In this document: positions 6,928 to 14,953 of the stretch, piece by piece
Layout: every line of letters begins with the position of its first letter
Numbering within the stretch: the first letter of the stretch is position 1
Assembly (NCBI GenBank): GCA_046074825.1
Contig: JBJTOZ010000079.1
Span: forward strand, 1-22,518
Length of the DNA stretch: 22,518 nucleotides
Direction of reading: 5' to 3'
Origin: JAGVSR01 sp046074825
GTDB lineage: Bacteria > Pseudomonadota > Alphaproteobacteria > Rhizobiales > Hyphomicrobiaceae
Made by a program: the position numbers and the translations under genes
The notes under the pieces: generated by a model
What the model was told of the DNA's origin: nothing
Seen by the model: the letters and a program-made list of their open reading frames with translations, nothing else
Databases searched by the model: none

Positions 6928-7824
6928 ATGTCTATTTTTATTAACGAGAATACTCCCATTCTCATTCAAGGTTTTACAGGGCGTATCGGAACATTTCATG
7001 CGCAAGAAATGATTGATTACGGTTCTAATGTTGTGGGAGGCGTGACCCCAGGAAAGGGAGGAGCCACACATCTTGGACGACCAGTATTCAATACTGTTAA
7101 AGGGGCAGTTCAGGAAACAGGTGCAGAAGCATCGATCGTTTTCGTTCCTCCCCCTTTTGCGGCAGATGCGATCATGGAAGCAGCAGATGCAGGAATTAAG
7201 TACTGTGTCTGCATAACGGATGGGATCCCAGCGCAGGACATGATCCGCGTCAAACGCTACATGCGACGCTACAAAAAAGAACAGCGCATGGTTCTGACAG
7301 GGCCCAATTGTGCAGGCACAATATCACCTGGTAAAGCGATGCTTGGAATTATGCCTGGGCATATTTATATGCAAGGCCGTATCGGCATTGTAGGTCGCTC
7401 AGGGACACTTGGATATGAAGCTGCTGAACAGCTCAAATCCTTAGGTATTGGAATTTCTACTTCGGTTGGTATTGGCGGTGATCCCATTAATGGTTCCTCG
7501 CATCGTGATATTTTTGAGCATTTCGAAAAAGATCCTGAAACGGATGCTGTGCTCATGATTGGTGAAATCGGAGGTCCTCAGGAGGCAGAGGCTGGCATGT
7601 GGGCCAAACAACATATGAAAAAACCGGTGGTTGCCTACATTGCAGGGTTGTCTGCTCCAAAAGGCCGTCGCATGGGGCACGCAGGGGCTATCGTTTCTGC
7701 GTTTGGGGAATCTGCTGCGGAGAAAGTTGAAATTCTCAAGAGCTGCGGAGTGACGATCGCACCCACTCCTTCGGAAATGGGATCGACAATCGCTAAGGTC
7801 CTCTCCTCTCGCAAGGCAGCTTAA
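6928..7824 (+). CDS. mtkB: Malate--CoA ligase (malate thiokinase) alpha subunit
   Basis: A 298-residue CoA-binding subunit that completes malate-CoA ligase with MtkA. The N-terminal Rossmann part shows Ile-Gln-Gly-Phe-Thr-Gly-Arg-Ile-Gly-Thr-Phe-His and Gly-Gly-Val-Thr-Pro-Gly-Lys-Gly-Gly. Next come Gly-Pro-Asn-Cys-Ala-Gly and Arg-Ser-Gly-Thr-Leu-Gly-Tyr-Glu. The phospho-histidine of the family is His251 in Arg-Arg-Met-Gly-His-Ala-Gly-Ala. Length equals that of methylotroph MtkB and SucD. AAGGAG lies about 9 bases before the ATG at 6928. A weak terminator-like hairpin follows the stop, and ppc starts about 150 bp downstream, so ppc may be transcribed partly on its own. Confidence 0.95.
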   Translation: MSIFINENTPILIQGFTGRIGTFHAQEMIDYGSNVVGGVTPGKGGATHLGRPVFNTVKGAVQETGAEASIVFVPPPFAADAIMEAADAGIKYCVCITDGIPAQDMIRVKRYMRRYKKEQRMVLTGPNCAGTISPGKAMLGIMPGHIYMQGRIGIVGRSGTLGYEAAEQLKSLGIGISTSVGIGGDPINGSSHRDIFEHFEKDPETDAVLMIGEIGGPQEAEAGMWAKQHMKKPVVAYIAGLSAPKGRRMGHAGAIVSAFGESAAEKVEILKSCGVTIAPTPSEMGSTIAKVLSSRKAA

Positions 7825-7827
7825 ACT

Positions 7828-7857
7828 AAAAAAGAACAAGGCTCCTTCTTTGTTTTT
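7828..7857 (+). terminator. Possible terminator after mtkB
   Basis: AAAGAA (7831-7836) pairs with TTCTTT (7846-7851), followed by GTTTTT to 7857. The stem is AT-rich and short, so termination would be partial at best. Confidence 0.4.
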
Positions 7858-7931
7858 ATGGGCTTGAAAATTGAGCAAAAAAGAATTTTGGTTCCGTTCG
7901 ATTTTCAAAAGTAAAGATGAGCAATATGTTA

Positions 7932-7957
7932 CGCACCTCTTTATAGTAAGAGGTGCG
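7932..7957. promoter_or_regulatory. Perfect 10-6-10 palindrome just upstream of ppc
   Basis: CGCACCTCTT (7932-7941) and AAGAGGTGCG (7948-7957) are exact reverse complements around TATAGT, which itself resembles a -10 hexamer. The element ends 19 bases before the preferred ppc start. As DNA it could be an operator covering the -10 region. As RNA it would be a stable 10-bp hairpin just ahead of the ribosome site (AGGGAG 7962-7967). No second copy was noticed in the window. Confidence 0.5.
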
Positions 7958-7976
7958 AGCTAGGGAGTATACCAAG

Positions 7977-10844
7977 GTGGCAAACCAAGGTAGTTCAAAA
8001 GCCGGTTTTCTTGATGAATTTAAGCTGCGCGACGAGCTGAAGTCGCTGCGTGCGCAAATACCTGATCAACCTTCTCTAAATCCGATTGTGAATGTCGCTT
8101 TTTGGCTCTCTCGTCAACTGGAAGCTAGGACTATAAAATTTGATGATTTAAAGCAGCTTGCTGGACGACTTATGGACCGAGCTTTTGTACGCAGAGCGCA
8201 TAAGCTCAGAGAGCAGATAGGGTTCACAGATACGCAGGCAACGCTTAAAGAATTTTCAGAGTATATTTCAAAGACAGCAAGTGGCAATCCAGATCAAACC
8301 AAAGCTTTCGAGCTCTTTAAGCAGAGATGGTCAAGGGCACGCAACGGCATTGTTTTTACGGCTCATCCAACCTTTGGACTTTCAAACGATTTATCTCGTC
8401 GTTTGGTTTCTATTGCAACGGGTGAAGATAAAACCCCCAATCCTGAAATAGGTCTTCCTCACCGACCTGATCCCAACATCACATTGGAATATGAGCATGA
8501 GGCTGTTCAATTTGCGATCCAGAATCTTCGTAACGCACAAGAAGATCTTTTAAATACTTTTTTTAGTGTTGCAGCCTCTAAGTTTGGAGAGAGTGCTTAC
8601 AAGTTCTTGCCTAAGCTTGTGACAGTTGCCTCATGGGTAGGCTATGATCTGGATGGTAGGACCGATATTAAATGGACACATTCCTTCTTATTAAAACTTC
8701 TCGAGAAGCGTATGGCGCTTCTAGATATCAGGACACGCTTTCTCGCTCTTAAACATAGAGCAGGGGATGGTCCTGACCTGCAAAGAATTGCCCGTCAAAT
8801 TACTGGCAAGCTTGATTTGGCTATTGCTGCAGTTGAAAAACAATATGAAATATTAAAAGAATCTGTATCAGGAAATAAACCCTTAGCGGAAGCAGCTAAT
8901 ATTATCTCAAATCCTGATCCCTACAATCTGGTCTCAACCGAACCTGTAGTTCATCTTCTACATCAACTCATTGATGTCGTGCCACAACAGCAATCCAAAA
9001 GAGATATTGCAGCCCTTGCAAGCCTCTTTGATCAAACTGGTCTTGGAACTTCTCATATTCATGTTCGTGTGAATGCCGTGCAGCTCAATAATGCATTTAG
9101 GGCGTTTGTTCATGAGCCTTGGACTCGAGATTTATCGGAACGACAGGCTCTCGTACGGATTGTTGAAATGATCCATACAGCGGGGACAGAGAGTGTCAAT
9201 TTTGAGAGTTTGGATCAAGAAACCGCAACCGCCATTCGACAGTTTGTTCTCATTGCTCAAATACATAAACATATCGATCGAGATACTCCTATTCGCTATC
9301 TTATTGCGGAATGTGAAAGTCCAGCCACTATTCTCATAGCTTTGTTCTTTGCAAAATTATTTGGTGTTTTGAAATTAGTCGATATTTCCCCCCTCTTTGA
9401 AACCCCTGCAGCCCTAGAGACAGGGGCTCGTATGATCGAGCGGCTTCTTGAAGAAAAAGCCTATCGCGAATATGTAGAGGGTCGTCAGAGGCTTTGCATT
9501 CAGACTGGATTTTCCGATGCTGGTCGTTTTATTGGTCAGATTGCGGCAACCTTGTCGATCGAGAGGTTGCATCAGGGCTTAGCTGAAACTCTTGAGGCTG
9601 CTCATCTCAAAGGGATTGAGCTTCTTATATTTTCTACTCATGGTGAATCAATGGGGCGTGGAACACATCCTGGTTCTATGTCCAAACGATTAAGGTATGT
9701 TTTTTCTCATAATGCTCGATTGCGCTTTGCAAAAGCAAACATACCCCTCAAGCATGAAACGAGTTGGCAAGGTGGGGATGGGTATCTTTATTTTGCAAAC
9801 CGTGCCCTCTCAACTCGTGCTTTGTCGAGTGTTGTCATGGATGGTGAAGTTCCTGACTATAAGGAAGATCTTTTTTATGACGATACGAATTTAGCGCTCG
9901 ATTTTCTTTTGCGATTAAGAGCCTATCAGCAAGATCTTTTTGCTCATCCTGGTTATCGCGCAGTTTTAGGAGCATTTGGTTCAAACCTTCTTTTTAAAAC
10001 AGGATCACGCCCTGTGAAGAGACAAATGGAAGGTCTTTCCTCTGTTGATCGTGGAGATCCTGCAAGGATGCGAGCCATTCCAAATAATGCTATCTTACAG
10101 CAGTTTGGTTATATCGCGAACGTTGTTGCGGGTATGGGGGCGGCTCTAGGATCAGAGCATGATCGCTTTGTTGAACTTGCAAAGACCTCCCCTCGCCTTA
10201 GAACCCTGATGGAAATGGTTGCCCGCGGAAAAACATTATCTAGTCTGAATGCAATGGGAGCCAATGCCATAGTTTTTGATCCAGGTTTTTGGGCTATGCG
10301 TGCCTCTTGGGGAAAGGAGCCACATTTAACAGGGGCTTTTAAAACACTCTCAAGTTCTCTTCTTGAGGATCCTCGTGCAGGTGCGATCAACGGCCTTGTA
10401 CATGAGCTCCGCTTAGATGCTATAGATTTGCATGCGCTCTTGGAGGACATTGGAATTGATGCTGGAAAAATTCCAGATGAGAACAGACTTGAATTAGACC
10501 TCCTTCAGGCCATTCGCCTTTCTCTGATCATGCGTGTGTTTATTCTCGCAGCACAATTACCCAGATTCGCAACGCGCAACGATGTTAGTCATGCGCAGAT
10601 CTTTTCAAGCGCGCTTTCTTTGGAAATCCCTGAAGTTATTTCTGTTATGCGTCTGGCTTTTCCCAAGCGACACAATATTGCCAAGTCGTCTGAATCGTTC
10701 GATGAAAAAGCCACCTACCTCCCGCAAGGTATGGATGATTACGGACGCATAGAGACAGAAATTCTAGAGCCCATGGAACAGGCGTTCGAATTTATTCGTG
10801 AGATTGGGACAGGAATTTCCCATCACTTCTGTGCCTTCGGCTGA
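7977..10844 (+). CDS. ppc: Phosphoenolpyruvate carboxylase, divergent type
   Basis: A 955-residue phosphoenolpyruvate carboxylase (EC 4.1.1.31), which adds bicarbonate to PEP to give oxaloacetate and supplies malate for MtkAB. The catalytic histidine is His130 in Thr-Ala-His-Pro-Thr. Probable metal ligands are Glu475 (Pro-Leu-Phe-Glu-Thr) and Asp514 (Gly-Phe-Ser-Asp). Arg561 in Met-Gly-Arg-Gly is kept. Several motifs differ from the E. coli type. Thr-Ala-His-Pro-Thr is followed by Phe-Gly-Leu instead of Glu-Val. The Phe-His-Gly-Arg-Gly-Gly loop reads Phe-Ser-Thr-His-Gly-Glu, with His555 where an arginine is expected. The C-terminus ends His-His-Phe-Cys-Ala-Phe-Gly, not Gln-Asn-Thr-Gly. The frame is intact, so it is probably a lineage-specific active enzyme. 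I prefer GTG 7977 (AGGGAG 9 bases upstream) over the in-frame GTG 7953, which lies in a palindrome arm. Confidence 0.88.
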   Translation: MANQGSSKAGFLDEFKLRDELKSLRAQIPDQPSLNPIVNVAFWLSRQLEARTIKFDDLKQLAGRLMDRAFVRRAHKLREQIGFTDTQATLKEFSEYISKTASGNPDQTKAFELFKQRWSRARNGIVFTAHPTFGLSNDLSRRLVSIATGEDKTPNPEIGLPHRPDPNITLEYEHEAVQFAIQNLRNAQEDLLNTFFSVAASKFGESAYKFLPKLVTVASWVGYDLDGRTDIKWTHSFLLKLLEKRMALLDIRTRFLALKHRAGDGPDLQRIARQITGKLDLAIAAVEKQYEILKESVSGNKPLAEAANIISNPDPYNLVSTEPVVHLLHQLIDVVPQQQSKRDIAALASLFDQTGLGTSHIHVRVNAVQLNNAFRAFVHEPWTRDLSERQALVRIVEMIHTAGTESVNFESLDQETATAIRQFVLIAQIHKHIDRDTPIRYLIAECESPATILIALFFAKLFGVLKLVDISPLFETPAALETGARMIERLLEEKAYREYVEGRQRLCIQTGFSDAGRFIGQIAATLSIERLHQGLAETLEAAHLKGIELLIFSTHGESMGRGTHPGSMSKRLRYVFSHNARLRFAKANIPLKHETSWQGGDGYLYFANRALSTRALSSVVMDGEVPDYKEDLFYDDTNLALDFLLRLRAYQQDLFAHPGYRAVLGAFGSNLLFKTGSRPVKRQMEGLSSVDRGDPARMRAIPNNAILQQFGYIANVVAGMGAALGSEHDRFVELAKTSPRLRTLMEMVARGKTLSSLNAMGANAIVFDPGFWAMRASWGKEPHLTGAFKTLSSSLLEDPRAGAINGLVHELRLDAIDLHALLEDIGIDAGKIPDENRLELDLLQAIRLSLIMRVFILAAQLPRFATRNDVSHAQIFSSALSLEIPEVISVMRLAFPKRHNIAKSSESFDEKATYLPQGMDDYGRIETEILEPMEQAFEFIREIGTGISHHFCAFG

Positions 10845-10920
10845 AGATTTATCTCATTACATGATCTAGCATTCATTTCATTCTTTTATGCTTGGTGCCC
10901 AGTCTCAGGATGGTTGCTTT

Positions 10921-12246
10921 TCACAACAGCCCAAGCATCTTTGGGAGCGTCAAGGAAAGAGCTGGCCAATAGCTGACAAGAATTAAAAAGAGGAGCATGG
11001 TCATCAGCCATGGCATCACAGATTGTGCTGTTTCTGTCAGTCCAAGTTTTGTCACACCACTCGTCATATAGAGGTTTAATCCAACGGGTGGAGTAATCAT
11101 GCCAATCTCCATATTCACCACCAGGATGATACCAAAGTGAACGGGATCAATTCCTAAATTTGCAGCAACAGGGAAAAGAATAGGAGCAAGAATGAGTATG
11201 ATGGAGGAAGGCTCCATAATCATTCCTGCCACAAGAAGTAAAATATTGACAATTAAGAGGAATGAGATCTGACCAAACCCTTGCTCCACAATCCAACTCG
11301 CAATCGATTGTGGAATGTGCTCGTAGGTTAGGAGAAAAGAAAAGAGTGTTGCGTTGCTAATAATGTAAAGCAGCATTGAACTCATATTTGCTGCGGAGAG
11401 TAAAACCTGAGGGACGTCTTTCCAAAGAAGCTCTTTATAAATGAACTTGGAAACGACAAATGCGTAGACAGCGCTCAAGGCCGCTGCTTCCGTTGGAGTG
11501 ACAATCCCACCATAAATTCCTCCTAAAACGACGATGATGAGTGCTAGCCCCCAGAAGCATTCTTTGAAATTTTTCAATGTTTCTTTTGACTGTATTTTTT
11601 CTTCTTTTTTCAAACCTTTTTGGAGGGCTATTGCCCATGTCACGAGGGCAAGAAGAAAAGCTAAAAAAAGGCCAGGAACAATCCCTGCCACAAAGAGATC
11701 ATCTACAGAGGCAGCTGAGATCGTTTCCCCTGAAGGCCCCTTAGCTGTTATTCCGGTTGTCGCAAGAGAATAGAGAACCATGACAATAGAGGGTGGAATA
11801 AGAATTCCTAGAGTTCCAGAAGAGGCAATCACACCTGAGCTAAATTGAAGGGGGTAGCCTTGCGCAGTCATAGCGGGAATAAGAATTGATCCTACTGCAA
11901 TCACGGTTGCTGCAGAGGACCCAGATATTGAAGCGAAGATAGCGCACGCAATGACAGAGGCTAAACCCAGCCCCCCGCTAATGTTTCCTGTGATACCAAC
12001 AGCAAATCGTATCATCCGTTTTGCCACGCCTCCATGGGTGAGAAAGCAGCCGGCAAGAATGAAGAAGGGAACTGCCATGATCTCAAACTTTTCCATACCA
12101 GTGAAAAGTTTAAGGGCTATTGTGTCGAGAGGCACATCCGTAAAAGCATAAAAAGAGGCGATAACAGTAAGACCGAGAGCAATAGAAACAGGTGTTCCTG
12201 TCATGAGGAGGAGAAGAAGAAGTGAAAAAATTATGAGCGAAATCAT
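10921..12246 (-). CDS. dctM: TRAP transporter large membrane subunit DctM
   Basis: A 441-residue polytopic inner-membrane protein, the large permease of a tripartite ATP-independent periplasmic (TRAP) transporter. About a dozen hydrophobic segments are visible. Family stretches include Gly-Thr-Pro-Val-Ser-Ile-Ala-Leu-Gly, Ala-Val-Pro-Phe-Phe-Ile-Leu-Ala-Gly, Ser-Gly-Ser-Ser-Ala-Ala-Thr, Gly-Ile-Leu-Ile-Pro-Pro-Ser and, near the end, Gly-Met-Ile-Thr-Pro-Pro-Val-Gly-Leu-Asn. It forms the ion-driven channel with DctQ and takes substrate from DctP. Its ATG overlaps the dctQ stop codon by four bases (ATGA at 12246-12243), indicating translational coupling. The gene converges on ppc with 76 bp between, and no clear terminator is visible there. 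Confidence 0.94.
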   Translation of the reverse strand: MISLIIFSLLLLLLMTGTPVSIALGLTVIASFYAFTDVPLDTIALKLFTGMEKFEIMAVPFFILAGCFLTHGGVAKRMIRFAVGITGNISGGLGLASVIACAIFASISGSSAATVIAVGSILIPAMTAQGYPLQFSSGVIASSGTLGILIPPSIVMVLYSLATTGITAKGPSGETISAASVDDLFVAGIVPGLFLAFLLALVTWAIALQKGLKKEEKIQSKETLKNFKECFWGLALIIVVLGGIYGGIVTPTEAAALSAVYAFVVSKFIYKELLWKDVPQVLLSAANMSSMLLYIISNATLFSFLLTYEHIPQSIASWIVEQGFGQISFLLIVNILLLVAGMIMEPSSIILILAPILFPVAANLGIDPVHFGIILVVNMEIGMITPPVGLNLYMTSGVTKLGLTETAQSVMPWLMTMLLFLILVSYWPALSLTLPKMLGLL

Positions 12247-12869
12247 CGGCCACTCTCGCTCAATTTTCCATTCGTACCAAAGTTTATTGCTTCATTGTGT
12301 TTTGGCAGTTCTCCAGTCAGCGAGAAATGATAAGCCACTTCTAAGAACCGAAAGCACATGAGAAATGATCCAAGAGGGAGGCAGAGATAAACCCACCACA
12401 TGGGGATCTCAAGGACAGCTGAAAGTTGGCCAGAATGAAAAAGATGGGCGACAAGATAAGTAGAAACTACGCCAACAAAGGCTGTGAAAACTGCTCCGCA
12501 TAAAAGACCAATAAAAAGAGTTCGTCGTCTCCATGGCTCTTTGAGCATATTCACTACAATATCGACACCGACATGTATCCCCGTTCGTACACCATAGGCA
12601 GCCCCAAATTTAGCCATCCATATAAAAAGAAAAATACAAAGCTCTTGGGCCCATGTCAGACGAAAAGAAAGTAAATTGAGGTAGGTCGAATAAAGTATTT
12701 CAGAAATCCAAGGGGAGGATGTCTGACGTGCCCAAAGAACAAGCGCTGCCAGATGAGACAGGGTATAGCGATGAACAACTGCAAGAAATATGATGAGCGT
12801 TGCAAGGGCGATTAAACTTGCAATAAGAATTTCTTCAACCTGATTAAGGATTTTGAGTGCTACTCTCAT
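12243..12869 (-). CDS. dctQ: TRAP transporter small membrane subunit DctQ
   Basis: A 208-residue membrane protein with four main hydrophobic segments (about residues 15-35, 70-90, 110-135 and 155-175). This is the pattern of the small DctQ subunit that partners DctM. The family-like stretch Trp-Ala-Gln-Glu-Leu-Cys-Ile-Phe-Leu-Phe-Ile-Trp lies before the second segment. A hydrophilic extension of about 20 residues between the first two segments makes it slightly longer than many DctQ proteins. It sits between dctP (32 bp upstream) and dctM (4-base overlap). The ribosome site before ATG 12869 is weak. Confidence rests on both topology and context. Confidence 0.88.
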   Translation of the reverse strand: MRVALKILNQVEEILIASLIALATLIIFLAVVHRYTLSHLAALVLWARQTSSPWISEILYSTYLNLLSFRLTWAQELCIFLFIWMAKFGAAYGVRTGIHVGVDIVVNMLKEPWRRRTLFIGLLCGAVFTAFVGVVSTYLVAHLFHSGQLSAVLEIPMWWVYLCLPLGSFLMCFRFLEVAYHFSLTGELPKHNEAINFGTNGKLSESGR

Positions 12870-12901
12870 TTTTTAATGTTTTTTCTTGAGGCTTTCGTAA
12901 A

Positions 12902-13921
12902 TTAAGGACTGTGGTTTTTTAAAGTGTTTTCGATACGTTCCATGAGCGTCGCGTTAATGCGATAGGACACCTTTTCTTTCACATTTTTGAGAGCGTCTTC
13001 CCAAGCTTTTTTTTCATCTATGGTTGGTGTGTGGAACTGGGTTGGCCCTTTTTTCTGCATTATTAAAAGAGCTTCCATATTTTCTTGGACGGCAGCTTCA
13101 TTAGCTACACGCGTTGCTTCTTTTAAGGCGGTTTGTAAATTTTCCCTTATCTCATCAGGAAGAGAGACCCAGAACCTTTTATTTATTATCACTGCGTATC
13201 CGAGAAAACCATGAAAGGTTAGCGTTGCGAAACGCTGGACCTCGTACATTTTTTGGTTCTGCATATTAGATAAGGTGTTTTCTGTTCCATCAACAACACC
13301 AGAAGAAAGTGCTTGGTAGGCTTCGGAAAATGCCATGACTTGGGGGATTGCACCAAGTTCCAGTATTTGTTCCTCGATAACGCGCGAGGATTGAATACGC
13401 ATTTTCAGCCCGAGAATATCATCTGGTTTAATGAGTGGTTTGTTGGCAGAGAGAATCTTGAAACCGTTGTTCCAATAGGTGAGCCCAACAATATCTTTCT
13501 CTTGTAATTGCTGAAGTAACTCCTGTCCGATGGGTCCTTCTGTAATTTTAGAAATATCTTTGAGATCTTTGAAAAGAAAGGGGAGATCGAAAATTTCAAA
13601 AGATTTAATTCCGAGTGGAGCAAATTTAGAAAGAGAGGGGGCTAACATTTCAACGGCGCCAAGCTGTAGTGCCTCTAACTCCTCTTTATCTTTATAGAGT
13701 TGTGAATTGGGATAAATCTCGACGCGCACGCGTCCCTTTGTATATTTTTCTGCCAGTTCTTTAAATTTCAGTGCTCCCTTATTTTTGTGTGATTGAGGAG
13801 CTGCAACATGACTAAATCGAAGTAAAATCTGATCACTCTTCTGTTCTTTGGAATGCGCGTAAGAGAAATGGGACAGCAGAAAAATAGTGATCAGGAAAAT
13901 CCGAAGAAAAGAGCAATGCAT
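12902..13921 (-). CDS. dctP: TRAP transporter substrate-binding protein DctP
   Basis: A 339-residue periplasmic solute-binding protein of the DctP family. A signal peptide covers roughly residues 1-22 (hydrophobic core then Ser-Tyr-Ala). The mature part shows Leu-Arg-Phe-Ser-His-Val-Ala, Tyr-Pro-Asn-Ser-Gln-Leu-Tyr and Leu-Gln-Leu-Gly-Ala-Val-Glu-Met. Arg175 in Lys-Met-Arg-Ile-Gln is the conserved carboxylate-binding arginine. Gly-Val-Val-Asp-Gly-Thr-Glu-Asn is the family stretch near 210-217. It should bind an organic acid and deliver it to DctQM. C4-dicarboxylates are the commonest substrates for relatives and would fit the malate-centred metabolism nearby, but the substrate is inferred. 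AAAGGA precedes ATG 13921. prmB ends 31 bp upstream on the same strand. Confidence 0.93.
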   Translation of the reverse strand: MHCSFLRIFLITIFLLSHFSYAHSKEQKSDQILLRFSHVAAPQSHKNKGALKFKELAEKYTKGRVRVEIYPNSQLYKDKEELEALQLGAVEMLAPSLSKFAPLGIKSFEIFDLPFLFKDLKDISKITEGPIGQELLQQLQEKDIVGLTYWNNGFKILSANKPLIKPDDILGLKMRIQSSRVIEEQILELGAIPQVMAFSEAYQALSSGVVDGTENTLSNMQNQKMYEVQRFATLTFHGFLGYAVIINKRFWVSLPDEIRENLQTALKEATRVANEAAVQENMEALLIMQKKGPTQFHTPTIDEKKAWEDALKNVKEKVSYRINATLMERIENTLKNHSP

Positions 13922-13952
13922 TGACGCGTCCTTTTTTGGAGTCGTACGTTGT

Positions 13953-14864
13953 TTATTCTTTCTCAGAAATTTCTTCTGCTCTTAAGACGAATACTTCACC
14001 AGAGCTTATTTCTGTATCGAGCCAAAAGAAGGGATAATTTGGATACTCATTTTCTAAAAGATCTCTTCCTGTTCCTACTTCAACAACAAGGATACCATCT
14101 GAACTAAGATAGCGAGGAGCTTCCCTAAGAATGCGTCTTACAATGTCTAGGCCATCTTTGCCCCCAAAGTGCGCAATTCTGGGCTCGGCTTGATATTCAG
14201 GGGGGAAAGCTTCTATTGCCTTTTGCATCACATAAGGGGGGTTGCTAAGAATGAGATCAAAACGGTCCTGTTTAAGACCAGAGAAAAGGTCGGATTGGAG
14301 AAGCATTATTCGATCTTTGAGCCCGTATTCAGAAATATTAATATCAGCGACCTGCAGTGCTTCGGGTGAAATATCAACTGCAGCGACATGAGAATTCGTA
14401 AAGTTGAGTGCAGCCAGAATGGCAAGACAACCTGAACCTGTACACAGGTCAAGAACGGAAGAGATCGCATCTGGATTAGAAATGATGGTTTGAAGGCCAT
14501 CGCGGAGAAGCTCTCCAATATAGGAGCGTGGAACAATAACACGTTCGTCAACAAAGAATTTCTTGTCTCCAATATAGGCTTTATTAATCAAATAAGAGGC
14601 AGGTTTGCGGGTTGAGATGCGCTTTTCAAAAAGGGATGCAATTTTTTTGCGTTCTTCGTGTGTGAGTTTGCAATCAAGCCAAGGGTCCAGTTGATCTATT
14701 GGAAGGTCTAATGAGCTTAAAAGAAGAAAAGCTGCTTCATCTGTTGCATTCTGAGTTCCATGACCAAAAACCAGTCCCGCGGAGCGGAAACAGGAAGTTC
14801 CGTATCGGATCCAGTCTCTTAGAGTGCAAAGTTCCGCGACGGGGTCATATTCTTTGCTGATCAT
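13953..14864 (-). CDS. prmB: Ribosomal protein L3 N5-glutamine methyltransferase
   Basis: A 303-residue SAM-dependent methyltransferase of the HemK/PrmB group that methylates a glutamine side chain. The SAM-binding motif Asp-Leu-Cys-Thr-Gly-Ser-Gly-Cys is at 139-146, and the substrate motif Asn-Pro-Pro-Tyr is at 208-211. Several stretches distinguish PrmB (L3) from PrmC (release factor): Val-Asp-Glu-Arg-Val-Ile-Val-Pro-Arg-Ser at 105-114, and Pro-Pro-Glu-Tyr-Gln-Ala-Glu-Pro followed by Gly-Lys-Asp-Gly-Leu-Asp. Length fits E. coli PrmB (about 310). The N-terminal helical domain is present. It lies between the Anbu gene and dctP, 31 bp ahead of the latter. A TATAAT overlapping the ATG is probably coincidental. 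Confidence 0.9.
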   Translation of the reverse strand: MISKEYDPVAELCTLRDWIRYGTSCFRSAGLVFGHGTQNATDEAAFLLLSSLDLPIDQLDPWLDCKLTHEERKKIASLFEKRISTRKPASYLINKAYIGDKKFFVDERVIVPRSYIGELLRDGLQTIISNPDAISSVLDLCTGSGCLAILAALNFTNSHVAAVDISPEALQVADINISEYGLKDRIMLLQSDLFSGLKQDRFDLILSNPPYVMQKAIEAFPPEYQAEPRIAHFGGKDGLDIVRRILREAPRYLSSDGILVVEVGTGRDLLENEYPNYPFFWLDTEISSGEVFVLRAEEISEKE

Positions 14865-14912
14865 TATACTCTCTGTCTTCGATCGATCGGATAAGAGGAA
14901 CGTATTGTGAGG

Positions 14913-14926
14913 CTGATCAAGATCAG
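14913..14926. promoter_or_regulatory. Palindrome in the Anbu-prmB gap
   Basis: CTGATC and GATCAG flank two bases, making a 14-bp near-perfect palindrome. On the minus strand it contains TTGATC, a possible -35 for prmB, with TCTTAT 18 bases later as a weak -10. On the plus strand TTTT follows. It may be an operator or promoter element for prmB. No function is certain. Confidence 0.25.
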
Positions 14927-14953
14927 TTTTGTATTGTATAGCTTTGATGAGGG

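Noticed and set aside
6490..7071. 193-codon antisense open frame across mtkA and mtkB
   Set aside because: It is wholly antisense to two conserved genes, has low-complexity Ala/Pro/Ser composition and no family resemblance.
7441..7908. 155-codon minus-strand frame over the end of mtkB
   Set aside because: It is a shadow of mtkB with no recognisable motif and no ribosome site that stands out.
7953..7976. GTG start giving ppc eight extra residues
   Set aside because: It sits inside the right arm of the palindrome and lacks a properly spaced ribosome site; GTG 7977 has AGGGAG at good spacing.
7977..10844. ppc as a decaying pseudogene because of changed motifs
   Set aside because: The frame is full length, the catalytic histidine and metal ligands are kept, and the gene stays in its expected cluster; a divergent subfamily is simpler.
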